Assembly: GCF_006516955.1 (NCBI RefSeq)
Contig: NZ_VHLG01000017.1
Coordinates: forward strand, 20,714 to 84,713
Source: Martelella alba
Lineage (GTDB): Bacteria; Pseudomonadota; Alphaproteobacteria; Rhizobiales; Rhizobiaceae
DNA: 64,000 nt
Direction: 5' to 3'
Below are positions 33,987 through 43,368 of the stretch, in pieces. Made by a program: the position numbers and the translations under genes. Each line of letters opens with the position of its first letter. Position 1 is the stretch's first letter. The notes beneath the pieces were generated by a model. That model was not told the DNA's origin and made no database searches. It saw only the letters and a program-made list of their open reading frames with translations.

Positions 33987-35290
33987 CCAATGCCGTCGAC
34001 ATACCGGTCCGGACGATGGATGAAAGGCAGCGCAAGCGGCGGCTGAAGCGTCGCTATGCCGCCGAACGGCGTTTTCGGCTGGCGGGAATCGCCGCCATTC
34101 TGGTGGGTATCTTTTTCCTTGCGGCGCTGATCTTCAATGTGGTCGAGCGCGGGGCAGGCGCCTTTCGGCAGACCGTGGTGACCCTGCCGATCACCTTTGC
34201 AAGTGATTTGATCGATCCTGCCGGTCAGCATGTCAATGATCCCGAGCGGCTCAGCACGCTCAACTATATGCCGCTCGTCTCGCAAGCGCTGGATCAGGTT
34301 CTCGGCATTGCTCCCGACGACAGAGACGCCAGCCGTCAGGCCATGCGGCTGATCTCGCTCAGCGCGCGTTTTACCCTGCGCGATATGGTGGTGGCTGATC
34401 CTTCTTTGTTGGGGCGGACCGAGCCGGTCGCGCTTCTGGCCTCGTCGGCACTGGATACGATCCGCAAGGGCGGCACAGCAGTACGGCCGGATGAGGTGGT
34501 GTTGAAGGCCTATATCGGCAGCCTTGACCAGCAGGGTCTGTTGGGATCGCGTTTCAATACGGGCCTGTTCGTCAATGGGGCATCCAGCCGTCCGGAGGCG
34601 GCCGGTATCGGCGTGGCCATGGCCGGTTCGCTCAGCATGATGGCGATCGTGCTGGTGCTGTCGCTGTCCATCGGCGTGGGCGCGGCGATCTATCTGGAAG
34701 AATTCGCCCCGCGTAATCGCTTCACGGATCTCATCGAGGTCAATATCAATAATCTTGCTGCCGTGCCGTCAATTGTCTTCGGTCTCCTGGGCCTTGCCGT
34801 TTTCATCGGTCTCCTGGGCCTGCCGCGCTCCGCTGCCCTTGTCGGCGGTCTGGTACTGACGCTGATGACGTTGCCGACCATCATCATTGCCACACGGGCC
34901 GCTCTTGCCGCCGTGCCGCGATCGATCAGGGAGGCCGCACTTTCGGTGGGGGCATCGCGGGTTCAGGTGGTGTTTCACCATGTCCTGCCGCTGGCCATGC
35001 CCGGTATTTTGACGGGAACGCTGCTTGGTCTGGCTCAGGCTTTCGGTGAGACGGCGCCACTGCTGCTTGTCGGCATGGTTGCTTTCGTTGCCGATTATCC
35101 GTCAAGCCTGCTTGATCCGGCGACGGCATTGCCGGTGCAGATCTATATGTGGGCGGGCGAGGGGCAGGAGGCCTTTGTCGAGCGTACCGCGGCAGCCATC
35201 ATCGTGCTTCTGATGATTCTGGTGGCGGTGAACCTGACGGCAGCACTGTTGCGGCGGCGCTTCGCCAGGCGGCGGCAGGAACGGCGATGA
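33983..35290 (+). CDS. pstA: Phosphate ABC transporter permease PstA
   Basis: Second permease, 435 residues, also with a long N-terminal insertion compared with the E. coli protein (about 296). The core region has [40 protein letters not shown] and the coupling loop [20 protein letters not shown]. It pairs with PstC to form the channel. Start overlaps the pstC stop and its own stop overlaps the pstB start, so the three are translated together. Confidence 0.95.
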   Translation: MTNAVDIPVRTMDERQRKRRLKRRYAAERRFRLAGIAAILVGIFFLAALIFNVVERGAGAFRQTVVTLPITFASDLIDPAGQHVNDPERLSTLNYMPLVSQALDQVLGIAPDDRDASRQAMRLISLSARFTLRDMVVADPSLLGRTEPVALLASSALDTIRKGGTAVRPDEVVLKAYIGSLDQQGLLGSRFNTGLFVNGASSRPEAAGIGVAMAGSLSMMAIVLVLSLSIGVGAAIYLEEFAPRNRFTDLIEVNINNLAAVPSIVFGLLGLAVFIGLLGLPRSAALVGGLVLTLMTLPTIIIATRAALAAVPRSIREAALSVGASRVQVVFHHVLPLAMPGILTGTLLGLAQAFGETAPLLLVGMVAFVADYPSSLLDPATALPVQIYMWAGEGQEAFVERTAAAIIVLLMILVAVNLTAALLRRRFARRRQERR

Positions 35291-36102
35291 ACAGGATTTC
35301 AGGGCCGCATGAGGTCCAGGCAACGGATGTTGAGATGAACGCAATGCGATACAAGATCGTCGGCGAACAGGTTTCGGTCTTCTACGGCGAGAAGAAGGTG
35401 CTCTTTGATGTCGATCTGAAGATCCGCGCCAATGCGGTGACCGCCCTGATCGGTCCGTCCGGCTGCGGCAAGTCGACTTTTCTGCGCACGTTGAACCGGC
35501 TGAATGACACCATCGACAATTGCCGGATCACCGGCCGCATTCTGCTGGATGGCGAGGATATTCATTCGCCCGATCTCGATGTCGTCGAGCTTCGTGCCCG
35601 TGTCGGGATGGTGTTCCAGAAGCCAAATCCCTTTCCAAAATCGATCTATGAGAATGTCGCCTACGGGCCGCGGATCCACGGTCTTGCCAGGAGCCGCAGT
35701 GAATTTGACGCCATCGTTGAGACCAGTCTGGTCAAGGCCGGGCTGTTCAATGAGGTCAAGGACCGGCTGCATGAGCCTGGCACCAGTCTTTCGGGTGGCC
35801 AGCAGCAGCGGCTGTGCATTGCAAGGGCGATTGCCGTGAGCCCTGAAGTGATCCTGATGGATGAGCCCTGCTCGGCGCTTGATCCAATCGCCACGGCACG
35901 GGTCGAGGAACTGATCTTCGATCTGAAGGAAAACTACACCATCATCATGGTGACCCATTCGATGCAGCAGGCTGCCCGCGTTTCGGAGCGAACGGCCATG
36001 TTCGATCAAGGCCACATGGTGGAAGAAAACGACACGGATGTGATTTTCACCAATCCGGCCGACAACCGCACCCAGGATTACATCATGGGACGCCTCGGAT
36101 AA
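35287..36102 (+). CDS. pstB: Phosphate ABC transporter ATPase PstB
   Basis: ATPase of 271 residues. The Walker A motif is GPSGCGKST and the PstB-specific [13 protein letters not shown] follows; the Q loop is [19 protein letters not shown], the signature [16 protein letters not shown], Walker [16 protein letters not shown]. The ATG at 35287 overlaps the pstA stop (ATGA), preferred over upstream in-frame starts inside pstA. Couples ATP hydrolysis to phosphate import through PstCA. Confidence 0.97.
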   Translation: MNRISGPHEVQATDVEMNAMRYKIVGEQVSVFYGEKKVLFDVDLKIRANAVTALIGPSGCGKSTFLRTLNRLNDTIDNCRITGRILLDGEDIHSPDLDVVELRARVGMVFQKPNPFPKSIYENVAYGPRIHGLARSRSEFDAIVETSLVKAGLFNEVKDRLHEPGTSLSGGQQQRLCIARAIAVSPEVILMDEPCSALDPIATARVEELIFDLKENYTIIMVTHSMQQAARVSERTAMFDQGHMVEENDTDVIFTNPADNRTQDYIMGRLG

Positions 36103-36145
36103 CGGTCTGGCGCGGGAAAACCTCGCGGCCGCAAAGGAATGAGAC

Positions 36146-36859
36146 ATGGCCCCTTCACATATTCTGACAGCCTATGATCAGGAACTGAAATATCTGCAGC
36201 GTCGCATTTCCGAAATGGGCGGTCTTGCCGAGGAAATGGTCGGCGAAAGCGTGCGTGCGCTGGTCAATACCGACAGTGCGCTGGCGCAGAAGGTCATTTC
36301 CGATGACCTGATGCTGGATGAGGCCGAGCGCGAAATTGGCGATAAGGCCGTGGTGGTGATTGCTAGGCGCCAGCCTGTGGCTGCTGACCTGCGTGAGATC
36401 ATGGGGGCGATCCGGATTGCCGCCGATCTGGAGCGGGTCGGGGATCTCGCCAAGAACACGGCCAAGCGGGTGATAGCGGTGCAGGGCACCGGCGTGCCGC
36501 GCAAGCTTGCTCACGGTATCGAGCATCTGTCCGAACTGGCGCTGATCCAGCTGAAGGAAGTGCTGGACGTCTATACGGCCCGTCAGCCGGAAAAGGCCAA
36601 TTCGATCCGCGAACGTGATGATGAGATCGACGCGATCTATACATCGCTGTTTCGTGAACTCCTGACCTATATGATGGAAGATCCGCGCAACATCACGACT
36701 TGCACCCATCTTCTGTTCTGCGCCAAGAATATTGAGCGCATCGGTGACCATGCGACCAATATCGCCGAGATGATCTACTATATTTCAACCGGGTCGCAGC
36801 CGCAGGGTGAGCGCCCGAAACATGATCGCTCGACCGCTGTCGGCTCCGACGACATCTGA
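36146..36859 (+). CDS. phoU: Phosphate signalling regulator PhoU
   Basis: All-helical protein of 237 residues with the duplicated PhoU fold; metal-binding E/D-rich motifs are visible in the first repeat (ADLREIMGAIRIAADLERVGDLAKN) and in the second (CAKNIERIGDHATNIAEMIYY). PhoU links PstSCAB status to PhoR and shuts the kinase off when phosphate is sufficient. It lies 43 bp after pstB and 25 bp before phoB. Confidence 0.96.
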   Translation: MAPSHILTAYDQELKYLQRRISEMGGLAEEMVGESVRALVNTDSALAQKVISDDLMLDEAEREIGDKAVVVIARRQPVAADLREIMGAIRIAADLERVGDLAKNTAKRVIAVQGTGVPRKLAHGIEHLSELALIQLKEVLDVYTARQPEKANSIRERDDEIDAIYTSLFRELLTYMMEDPRNITTCTHLLFCAKNIERIGDHATNIAEMIYYISTGSQPQGERPKHDRSTAVGSDDI

Positions 36860-36884
36860 AGCTTTCCGAAGGACGGAGTGAACA

Positions 36885-37568
36885 ATGGTTCCGAAAATCG
36901 CCGTGGTGGAAGACGAGGAGGCGCTGAGCGTTTTGCTGCGCTACAATCTCGAAGCCGAAGGTTACGAGGTCGAGACAATCCTCAGGGGGGATGAGGCCGA
37001 AATCCGGCTGCAGGAATGGGTGCCTGATCTGCTGCTGCTTGACTGGATGCTGCCGGGCGTCTCCGGCATCGAGCTTTGCCGGCGCCTGCGGATGCGGCCC
37101 GAAACCGAGCGGCTTCCGATTATCATGCTGACGGCACGCGGGGAAGAAAACGAGCGTGTGCGCGGCCTTGCCACCGGTGCCGATGACTATGTGGTCAAGC
37201 CCTTCTCCACGCCAGAACTCATGGCGCGCGTGCGGGCGATCCTGCGTCGTGCCCGACCGGAAGTGCTTTCCACCGTCCTCAAATGCGGGGATATCGAGCT
37301 TGATCGTGAAACCCATCGCGTTCACCGCAAGAACCGCGAAGTGCGGCTTGGGCCGACAGAGTTCCGTCTTCTTGAATTCCTGATGAGTTCGCCGGGCCGG
37401 GTTTTCTCACGTGCGCAACTGCTCGATGGTGTCTGGGGACATGATATCTATGTAGACGAGCGCACCGTTGATGTTCATGTCGGGCGGCTGCGCAAGGCGT
37501 TGAATTTTTCGCAAATGCAAGACGTTATCCGCACAGTACGCGGCGCGGGCTATGCGATGGAAGTCTGA
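36885..37568 (+). CDS. phoB: Phosphate regulon response regulator PhoB
   Basis: OmpR-type regulator of 227 residues. The receiver domain has the acidic pair in VVEDEE, the phospho-acceptor Asp at about residue 53 (LLLLDWMLPG), a conserved Thr/Lys switch (MLTARG, VVKPFSTPE with Lys near 105). The winged-helix DNA-binding domain occupies about residues 130-227 (LGPTEFRLLEFLM, VWGHDIYVDERTVDVHVGRLRKAL). It activates the pst genes in phosphate limitation. A large stem-loop follows at 37582-37625. Confidence 0.97.
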   Translation: MVPKIAVVEDEEALSVLLRYNLEAEGYEVETILRGDEAEIRLQEWVPDLLLLDWMLPGVSGIELCRRLRMRPETERLPIIMLTARGEENERVRGLATGADDYVVKPFSTPELMARVRAILRRARPEVLSTVLKCGDIELDRETHRVHRKNREVRLGPTEFRLLEFLMSSPGRVFSRAQLLDGVWGHDIYVDERTVDVHVGRLRKALNFSQMQDVIRTVRGAGYAMEV

Positions 37569-37581
37569 TCTGCGACGGATT

Positions 37582-37625
37582 TGAAGCATCATATATTTTA
37601 TATTTCGAATATATGATGCTTCAAG
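37582..37625. terminator. Long AT-rich stem-loop after phoB
   Basis: TTGAAGCATCATATAT and ATATATGATGCTTCAA are perfect 16-bp arms around a 12-base loop, 13 bp after the phoB stop. It is followed by GATTCGAATATTCC and then TTTTT. It can serve as terminator of the pst operon though its stem is AT-rich; its length and symmetry are unusual. Confidence 0.6.
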
Positions 37626-38016
37626 ATTCGAATATTCCTTTTTGACCCGTCTTTTACGGGTTTGATACGGCATTTTTGCTTTAATTCTGAATTCTCCGTT
37701 GTCTATTTCCTGACATATGCTACGTTTTTATGAAATTTCCAGTTGACTTTAATGCGCTTGTTTCTTGTTTTGTTTTTGTATGCGAATGATCGCGCTATCA
37801 CATTCCAATGCGGAAATGAGTGCAGTGCAGAATGGATCCGTAATCAGAGTGCCGGTTTGAGTTTCACCAGGCAGAGCCACTCTCCCGGAGGGCATTTGCG
37901 AAGCGCTTCGTTGGTTTGGCCAACATAGATAGCGCGGTGAGCCAGGTTCGGCGACAGACAGCCTGCGATCCCGTGGGGGGAGGGCGTTGTCTGGAAACGA
38001 CGAAGGGACTGCCGAG
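37626..38016. other. Intergenic region, AT-rich, no gene recognised
   Basis: About 390 bp. The left 170 bp is clearly richer in A+T than the window and contains TTGACT at about 37743, a possible -35 box. The right part holds G-rich stretches and short hairpins. No RNA family was recognised. Confidence 0.5.
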
Positions 38017-38367
38017 ATGTCATTCAAAAGCAATGTTTCGCTCGCCATGTCGAAATACAGTGTTCTTCACGGGCGTTCGAGCCGTCGGGAATTCTGGTGC
38101 TTTGCCGCGATCTTTATACTCGTCAATATCGCGGCTGTTGTTTTCGATTTCTTCTTCTGGGGCTCGCCGGCGCTCAGCATGGTCGTGTTTCTGGGGTTTC
38201 TTCTGCCTTTTGTCTGCGTCAGCGTTCGCCGATTTCATGATATCGGGCGCTCGGGCCGCTGGCTGGTTCTGTATCTTGTACCAATCCTGGGGGCGCTTGC
38301 TGTTCTTGTCATGTCTGCTCTGCCCGGCGTAGAGCAGGGCAACCGCTACGGGCCGAAACCTTTCTGA
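38017..38367 (+). CDS. DUF805 membrane protein
   Basis: Small membrane protein of 116 residues. It matches the DUF805 (YhaH-type) family: MSKYSVLHGRSSRREFWCF near the start, three or four hydrophobic segments, and the FHDIGRSGRWLVLYLVPILG signature. The ending EQGNRYGP is typical of the family. Function of these proteins is not established. The ATG at 38017 has AAGGGA 10 bases upstream; an earlier ATG at 37987 is possible. It stands alone between phoB and pyrE. Confidence 0.85.
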   Translation: MSFKSNVSLAMSKYSVLHGRSSRREFWCFAAIFILVNIAAVVFDFFFWGSPALSMVVFLGFLLPFVCVSVRRFHDIGRSGRWLVLYLVPILGALAVLVMSALPGVEQGNRYGPKPF

Positions 38368-38741
38368 TTGGCTGCGCAAAAATAATAAAACGATTTAATT
38401 TCTGTCATTGCGATGTTTCGGATTCCCGCTATTTTGGTGCCGTTTCCGGAAGTTTCGCCTGTGGCCTTTGTCGTGTTGAAAGCCAAGGTAGCTGGAAAGA
38501 TGCGTTTTTCCGCTCTCCTGCCGAAAAAGGGCATTTCTGACCGGAAAAGACGATGAAATCTATCTCAGGTGCTTGACTGAGTGCCTCTTCAGCCTGCATC
38601 CGCTAATGCGTTGAGCGTTGCCCCTGGCCTACCAGGACGCTCTCATGGTTGGAAATTGCGTATCGCTTGCGCGAAGACAGGCTGTGGCGGCCTGGCGTCG
38701 ATACGGATGCCGAAAAGGCGACAGTGACGAAAGGGAATGTG
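38368..38741. other. Intergenic region upstream of pyrE, nothing recognised
   Basis: About 370 bp without a convincing gene. The open frame of pyrE runs back to 38649 but lacks a ribosome site there. No clear riboswitch or attenuator was recognised. Confidence 0.5.
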
Positions 38742-39437
38742 ATGAGCCACGCCAGTTTTGCCGAGCCGGAAGTCATGGGTGATCTGATGGCCAGAATGCT
38801 TTGGGAGATCGGCGCGGTGCATTTCTCGCCCGATGAACCCTATAAGCTGGCTTCAGGCCTTGTCAGCCCGGTCTATATCGACTGCCGCAAGCTGATCTCC
38901 TATCCGCGCATCCGCACGACACTGATGGATTTCGCCGCAGCGACAGTGATGCGCGGTGCCGGTTTTGAGGCTTTCGACTGTGTCGCAGGCGGGGAGACAG
39001 CCGGCATTCCCTTTGCCGCCTTCCTGGCTGAACGCCTTGATCTGCCGATGATCTACTGCCGCAAAAAACCGAAGGGGCATGGCCGCAATGCCCAGATCGA
39101 GGGTTATCTGCCAAAGGGGGCACGCGTGCTTGTGGTGGAGGATCTGACGACTGCCGGTGGTTCCATGTTTACCTTCATCAATGCGATCCGCGCGGCTGAG
39201 GGGATTGTCGAACACGGTCTGGCCCTGTTTTTCTATGACATTTTCGCCGAGGCACCGAAGCGCTTCAGCGAAGGCGGCGTGAGCCTGCACCACATCGCCA
39301 CCTGGCGTCACGTTCTGGCCGTGGCGCGTGAAAAGGCGCTTTTCGGCGAAGACAAGCTGAAGGCGGTTGCCGCGTTCCTCGATCATCCGATGGAATGGTC
39401 GCGTGCCCATGGCGGTCTTGATGAGCTGATCGTCTGA
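38742..39437 (+). CDS. pyrE: Orotate phosphoribosyltransferase
   Basis: Enzyme of 231 residues that makes orotidine 5'-monophosphate from orotate and PRPP in pyrimidine synthesis. Seen are [21 protein letters not shown] (substrate loop), the catalytic [17 protein letters not shown] and the PRPP-binding [14 protein letters not shown]. The ATG at 38742 has AAGGGA upstream. A longer loop and C-terminus than E. coli PyrE are usual in alphaproteobacteria. Confidence 0.95.
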   Translation: MSHASFAEPEVMGDLMARMLWEIGAVHFSPDEPYKLASGLVSPVYIDCRKLISYPRIRTTLMDFAAATVMRGAGFEAFDCVAGGETAGIPFAAFLAERLDLPMIYCRKKPKGHGRNAQIEGYLPKGARVLVVEDLTTAGGSMFTFINAIRAAEGIVEHGLALFFYDIFAEAPKRFSEGGVSLHHIATWRHVLAVAREKALFGEDKLKAVAAFLDHPMEWSRAHGGLDELIV

Positions 39438-39461
39438 GGTCGGCGGAAATCGGCGAAATCT

Positions 39462-39496
39462 CCGGGTCTGCCGGCGTTCAGAGCGGACAGACCCGG
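39462..39496 (+). terminator. Hairpin between pyrE and the fructokinase gene
   Basis: CCGGGTCTG and CAGACCCGG form a 9-bp stem around a 17-base loop, followed by AAAAATG. It may terminate pyrE transcription or attenuate the next gene; no U tract is present. Confidence 0.35.
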
Positions 39497-39521
39497 AAAA
39501 ATGTCTGAAAGGGAGAGAGAC

Positions 39522-40448
39522 ATGATCCTGTGTTGCGGCGAAGCCTTGATTGACATGTTGCCACGCGAAACAACCAAGGGGGAGACCGGCTTTGCCCCTT
39601 ACGCCGGTGGCGCGGTCTGCAATACCGCCGTGGCACTGGCGCGGCTGAAGCGGGATACCGGTTTCTTCACCGGGCTTTCCAGCGATCTTATGGGTGATGT
39701 CATTCGCGAAAAGCTCGATGCCTCCGGCGTCGATTACAGCTTCTCCGCCATTTCCGACCGTCCAACGACGCTGGCCTTCGTCAAGCTGGTTAACGGTTCG
39801 GCATCCTATGCCTTTTACGATGAGAATACGGCCGGGCGCATGATCTCGATCGAGGATCTGCCGGTGATCGGCGACGATGTGTCGGCGATGCATTTCGGCG
39901 CCATCAGCCTTATCCCGGAACCCTGCGGCGCCACCTATGAGGCGCTTTTGCTGCGTGAGGCCGGCCGCCGGGTCATCTCGCTCGACCCCAATATCCGTCC
40001 GGGCTTCATCACCGACCAGGCCGCTCATGAGGCCCGGATCCGTCGCATGGCGGCAAAATCGGATATTGTGAAATTCTCTGATGAGGATCTCGACTGGTTC
40101 GATCTGTCGGGCAGCATGGATGACAAGGCCCGCTTCTGGCTTGAAGCCGGTGCAAGCCTCGTGATCGTCACCTGCGGCGCGGATGGTGCGATCGGCTATT
40201 CGGCCGAGCACCGTGTGGAGGTTCCGAGCGAGAAGGTTGAAGTGGTCGATACGGTCGGCGCTGGCGATACATTCGATGCCGGTGTGCTCGCTTCGCTCGA
40301 CATGGCAGGGCTTTTGAGCGTTGAGAAAGTGGCGGGGCTTTCGAAAGAGGCCATCGCCGATGCGCTGGCGCTGGGGGCAAAGGCGGCCGCCGTCACGGTC
40401 TCGCGCGCTGGTGCCAATCCACCCTTTGCCAATGAGATTGGCCTTTGA
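39522..40448 (+). CDS. PfkB-family carbohydrate kinase, probable fructokinase
   Basis: Kinase of 308 residues. The N-terminal ILCCGEALIDMLPRE and FAPYAGGAVCNTAVALARL carry the PfkB first signature, and DTVGAGDTFDAGVLASL holds the second, with the catalytic Asp in GAGDTF. Best resembles rhizobial fructokinases that make fructose 6-phosphate; other sugars remain possible. The ATG at 39522 follows GGGAGAGAGA. It is 84 bp after pyrE on the same strand. Confidence 0.88.
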   Translation: MILCCGEALIDMLPRETTKGETGFAPYAGGAVCNTAVALARLKRDTGFFTGLSSDLMGDVIREKLDASGVDYSFSAISDRPTTLAFVKLVNGSASYAFYDENTAGRMISIEDLPVIGDDVSAMHFGAISLIPEPCGATYEALLLREAGRRVISLDPNIRPGFITDQAAHEARIRRMAAKSDIVKFSDEDLDWFDLSGSMDDKARFWLEAGASLVIVTCGADGAIGYSAEHRVEVPSEKVEVVDTVGAGDTFDAGVLASLDMAGLLSVEKVAGLSKEAIADALALGAKAAAVTVSRAGANPPFANEIGL

Positions 40449-40504
40449 GACCGTCGGAACTTGTCCCCGAAGACGTGGCTAAAGAATTTTACAATTCAAA
40501 GGCT

Positions 40505-40518
40505 TGAGATTAATCTCA
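40505..40518. promoter_or_regulatory. Perfect 14-bp palindrome upstream of the lipoprotein pair
   Basis: TGAGATTAATCTCA is a perfect palindrome 44 bp before the first lipoprotein start codon. It could be an operator; no regulator is assigned. Confidence 0.35.
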
Positions 40519-40561
40519 TAAATGTTGGACTGTCTTGTGTCTGCATATGGGGGGCTTTGAA

Positions 40562-41140
40562 TTGCAGCTTTTGAAAATGATCTGTGCCGTTCTTGCGGCA
40601 GGCCTTTTGCTTGCGTCCTGTTCGACGGTGCCGTCGGACCGGGATATCAGTACGCTTTTGTCATTCACCACGCTCGACATGGATCCGGCCACGCTCAGCG
40701 TTGCGGTTGAGAAACCGCGCTGGCTGGCGCTTGCTGGCGATGGCGCGGAATTCGGTCTTGTCGCCAAGGCCGATGGCTGGAAGACACGGAGCATTACACT
40801 TGGCCTTGATGAGGTCGGGCGCAAGGATCTTGCCGGGAATCGCGAGCGGGTGCTCTTTGCCGTCAAGCCATCCGAAACCGTGAAAATCGAACAGATGCGC
40901 GACTGGATCCAGGCAAGGGCCAAGTCCAAGATCAAAACGGCCTATTTCGTCTATATCAATGTGACGCCTGATCTTTGCGATCTTTCGCGTGCCCTGCAGA
41001 AGGGCGACAGGGTGAAATTTGACGTCTTCCTGCGCACCGAACCATCCGGTTCCTATACCAGGGCTTCGACAACACGCATCATTCCGACGCGGGAGGGGCC
41101 GGGCATAGAGATGCCGGAAACCTGTGAGACGCCTGCCTGA
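40562..41140 (+). CDS. Lipoprotein of unknown function, first of a tandem pair
   Basis: Protein of about 192 residues. The signal peptide LQLLKMICAVLAAG is followed by the lipobox LLASC, so the mature protein is anchored through a lipidated Cys; the next residue Ser favours the outer membrane. A beta-rich domain follows with two further Cys (DLCDLS near 137 and PETCE at the end) that may form a disulfide. A TTG start at 40562 with GGGGGG upstream is chosen; ATG at 40547 or 40577 are alternatives. It looks similar to the next gene product in length, lipobox, the PA-L-VA beta strand and the two-Cys pattern. It resembles no family that I can name. Confidence 0.65.
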   Translation: MQLLKMICAVLAAGLLLASCSTVPSDRDISTLLSFTTLDMDPATLSVAVEKPRWLALAGDGAEFGLVAKADGWKTRSITLGLDEVGRKDLAGNRERVLFAVKPSETVKIEQMRDWIQARAKSKIKTAYFVYINVTPDLCDLSRALQKGDRVKFDVFLRTEPSGSYTRASTTRIIPTREGPGIEMPETCETPA

Positions 41141-41206
41141 TCCCTGTGCCGGGCAGCTGTTTACAGCGTGTTAAGTCTGATCGCCTATCTTGACCGAAAA
41201 TTAACC

Positions 41207-41809
41207 ATGATGGCGGTTGGGCTTATGCGTTTGATGTCACGATGGATCGTTTCGGCGGGGCTTTCATCGCTTGCCCTGATTTCGGGCTGTTCGCTCTTTG
41301 CACCGGCGCCGGATCCGTTGCCCTCGCCGGTCGCCACCAATCCCGCAGCGCTCAGAATTGCCATTCTCGCACCTGAAGCGCTCAAACTGCCATCCTCTGG
41401 TGTGACGATGACTGTGTTCCAGCAAGATCCGGCCGGCAAGACCATTACCAGCGACTATAATCTTGTGGCGGTTTCCGACCCGACTGAAGCCCAAGGGCTT
41501 TCGGCCGCTGTGAAACCCGGCCAGGTCGTTCATGTTCTGCGGCTGCGGCCTGCCGATGCGCTCGATCTGCGCGAGCAGCAAGCCGATATGGCGGCGGTGC
41601 GGGCTGGAGGGGGCGATGTTCGTCCTGGCTTTTCGGTCGGGCTTGACCGGGCCTGCTGGAAGGGCGGCAGTGCTGAGGGGGCTGCTCCGGTCAATATTCT
41701 GATTGAGGGCGACAATGATTCGGGCTTCCACCCGCTCGTTGCCGATATCGACATCGCCGCTCTTCTGGCGCGACCGGCCGGATCCGGCCTCAAATCCTGC
41801 AAATCCTGA
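41207..41809 (+). CDS. Lipoprotein of unknown function, second of a tandem pair
   Basis: Protein of about 200 residues with a signal peptide RWIVSAGLSSLAL and lipobox ISGCS. The mature part starts with a Pro-rich linker (FAPAPDPLPSPVA), then a domain with PAALRIAILAPEALKLP, AAVKPGQVVHVLRLRP, DRACWKGG and a C-terminal KSCKS. The order of strands, the AVKP segment and the two Cys parallel the preceding protein, so the two are probably paralogues. The start is uncertain: ATG at 41207, 41210 or 41225. The gap to the first gene is 66 bp with no terminator, suggesting an operon. Confidence 0.65.
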   Translation: MMAVGLMRLMSRWIVSAGLSSLALISGCSLFAPAPDPLPSPVATNPAALRIAILAPEALKLPSSGVTMTVFQQDPAGKTITSDYNLVAVSDPTEAQGLSAAVKPGQVVHVLRLRPADALDLREQQADMAAVRAGGGDVRPGFSVGLDRACWKGGSAEGAAPVNILIEGDNDSGFHPLVADIDIAALLARPAGSGLKSCKS

Positions 41810-41815
41810 ACGGCT

Positions 41816-42994
41816 TTACACGCTGCCGGCCTGGGCCGCTTCATCATGATAGGCGGCGATCCTGTCGACGTCGCGCTCGCATTCGGGTCGCAGGCCGATG
41901 ATCAGCGTTGCGCGGCCCTCCTCCTCAGGCCAGATGCTGCAGGCGAGGCGGTCGCTATTGTGGCTTGCGGTCCGTGTTGCGGCAATATTGGGATCGGTCG
42001 GATTCCATTCACCGAGGCGTAGCAGCAATTGTTCATCCAGCGCATGATCGGCGAAATCGGGATGAACATAGATCTGCCAGACCCAAGCCTCTCCAGCAAG
42101 CACGGGCTGCCAGAGCGCTGCAACGAGCGCGCCATGGTGCTTCAGCATATAGAGCCTGAGATGGTCACGCGCGGAAAGCTGGCGGGCGATTGCGCCGAGA
42201 CCTTCGAGATCGGCATGAGCTCCGCGCCTGTCTACAAGTGGCGCCAGCATCGCGATATGCGCTTCAATTTCACGCGGATTGCGCGCCATCTCAAAGGCAA
42301 GGCCATCCGGCCCTGAAAGGGAGGTCCATTTCTCCAGCATCGCGGTCCAGCGGTGACGTTGATCGGCTGATGGTGAAGGAGATGTCAGGCCGGCCGGCGT
42401 CAGGATCTTCTGCCGGCGCGAGGCTGAAACCCGGAAAAACAGACCGCGCGCGGCTGCTGCTGCCCGGGCATAGCGCATGAAGGGGCCATCGGCGACGAGC
42501 CCCTCGAATACCAGAACGGGCGGCAGGTTGACCAGCTGACCGCCCAGCGCGTCGAACAGCTGGTCAAGGGTTGCCATCGGGCTCTTGCGCGCAATCAGCG
42601 GCGCGGCGTAGGCAATATCGGGCATGGCCCAGGCGCGGATCACGCCGAGCCCGGCCTGGCTTTCGATGCGAAATGGCAGTGCAGCATCCAGCTGCATGGC
42701 ACCGCCAGCCTGAGCATCACCGATCATCGCCAGCCTGAGGGTGTTTTCCGTGCTTCTGAGTGCGGTGAAGGTAAAGGCGGCGGTGTGAAAGACATTGGGT
42801 TCTATCGCGTCGATGGCGAGGCGCTCCAGGGCGCTTTCAAACTCTTCTGGCACACGCGAAAAGACAGAGAATTCCCCCCCGGTCCTCAGTTCAAGACGCA
42901 GGTCCGGAACAGTCCGTCCGGCGCGGACCACGGAAAGCTTGGTCTTCAGCCGCGAGGGCGGTCTGGGACCGATGTCACGCCGGATGATGCTCAT
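41816..42994 (-). CDS. GNAT/CelD-like acetyltransferase-fold protein
   Basis: Protein of about 392 residues. The C-terminal third looks like a GNAT-type domain of the CelD/BioF-like group (DHLRLYMLKHHGALVAALW, WVWQIYVHPDFADHALDE). The preceding part (VNLPPVLVFEGLVADGPFMRY, RWTAMLEKWTSL) also fits that group. Members are often found with polysaccharide genes. The ATG at 42994 follows GGGGGG and overlaps the stop of a small open frame. It is convergent with the lipoprotein pair. No specific substrate can be stated. Confidence 0.65.
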   Translation of the reverse strand: MSIIRRDIGPRPPSRLKTKLSVVRAGRTVPDLRLELRTGGEFSVFSRVPEEFESALERLAIDAIEPNVFHTAAFTFTALRSTENTLRLAMIGDAQAGGAMQLDAALPFRIESQAGLGVIRAWAMPDIAYAAPLIARKSPMATLDQLFDALGGQLVNLPPVLVFEGLVADGPFMRYARAAAAARGLFFRVSASRRQKILTPAGLTSPSPSADQRHRWTAMLEKWTSLSGPDGLAFEMARNPREIEAHIAMLAPLVDRRGAHADLEGLGAIARQLSARDHLRLYMLKHHGALVAALWQPVLAGEAWVWQIYVHPDFADHALDEQLLLRLGEWNPTDPNIAATRTASHNSDRLACSIWPEEEGRATLIIGLRPECERDVDRIAAYHDEAAQAGSV

Positions 42995-43368
42995 GAGGAT
43001 GCACCCCCCGTCAGGGTCATTTTCCCCGGCTTTCCTGCCGCATGCCATTGATCCCTGGCCTTGGGAAGCACCACGCACCGGATCAGTGCACCGCGCGTTG
43101 TCTGCTCCGGCACGATGCAACGCGACGCCGTTTCTGTCGACGGCTTCTGGCAGATTGGCGCGGACGCGATGGCGGACGGTTTTGGCATGATACGCGATAC
43201 TGGATCAGGTGGATCTTTGTTAAGAAAAACTAAGGCCTCAAGGTTAACAAAGCGTTCGGAAAGCGGCCCGCCATTCCGGCTTTTCCCCACATGTTTGCGG
43301 CGGGACTTGCAATTTTGACTGAAGCGTTCAGACTGTCTCAAACCTGTCATGTTGAAACAGGAGTTTAG
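42995..43368. other. Region without a convincing gene
   Basis: About 370 bp between divergent genes. A minus-strand frame of 65 codons beginning at about 43188 ends with TGA overlapping the ATG at 42994, a coupling-like arrangement, but it has no ribosome site and no family resemblance. The part 43200-43300 is A+T-richer and probably holds both promoters. Confidence 0.45.

Noticed and set aside
37749..38048. Minus-strand frame of 99 codons between phoB and the DUF805 gene
   Set aside because: No ribosome site or recognisable domain, and it runs into the start of the DUF805 gene.
38853..40211. Minus-strand open frame of 452 codons opposite pyrE and the fructokinase
   Set aside because: Covers two real genes and the gap between them; no domain recognised.
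42991..43188. Small minus-strand frame (65 codons) whose stop overlaps the start of the GNAT-like gene
   Set aside because: The ATGA overlap is suggestive, but there is no ribosome site, no family resemblance and an odd composition, so I did not call it a gene.
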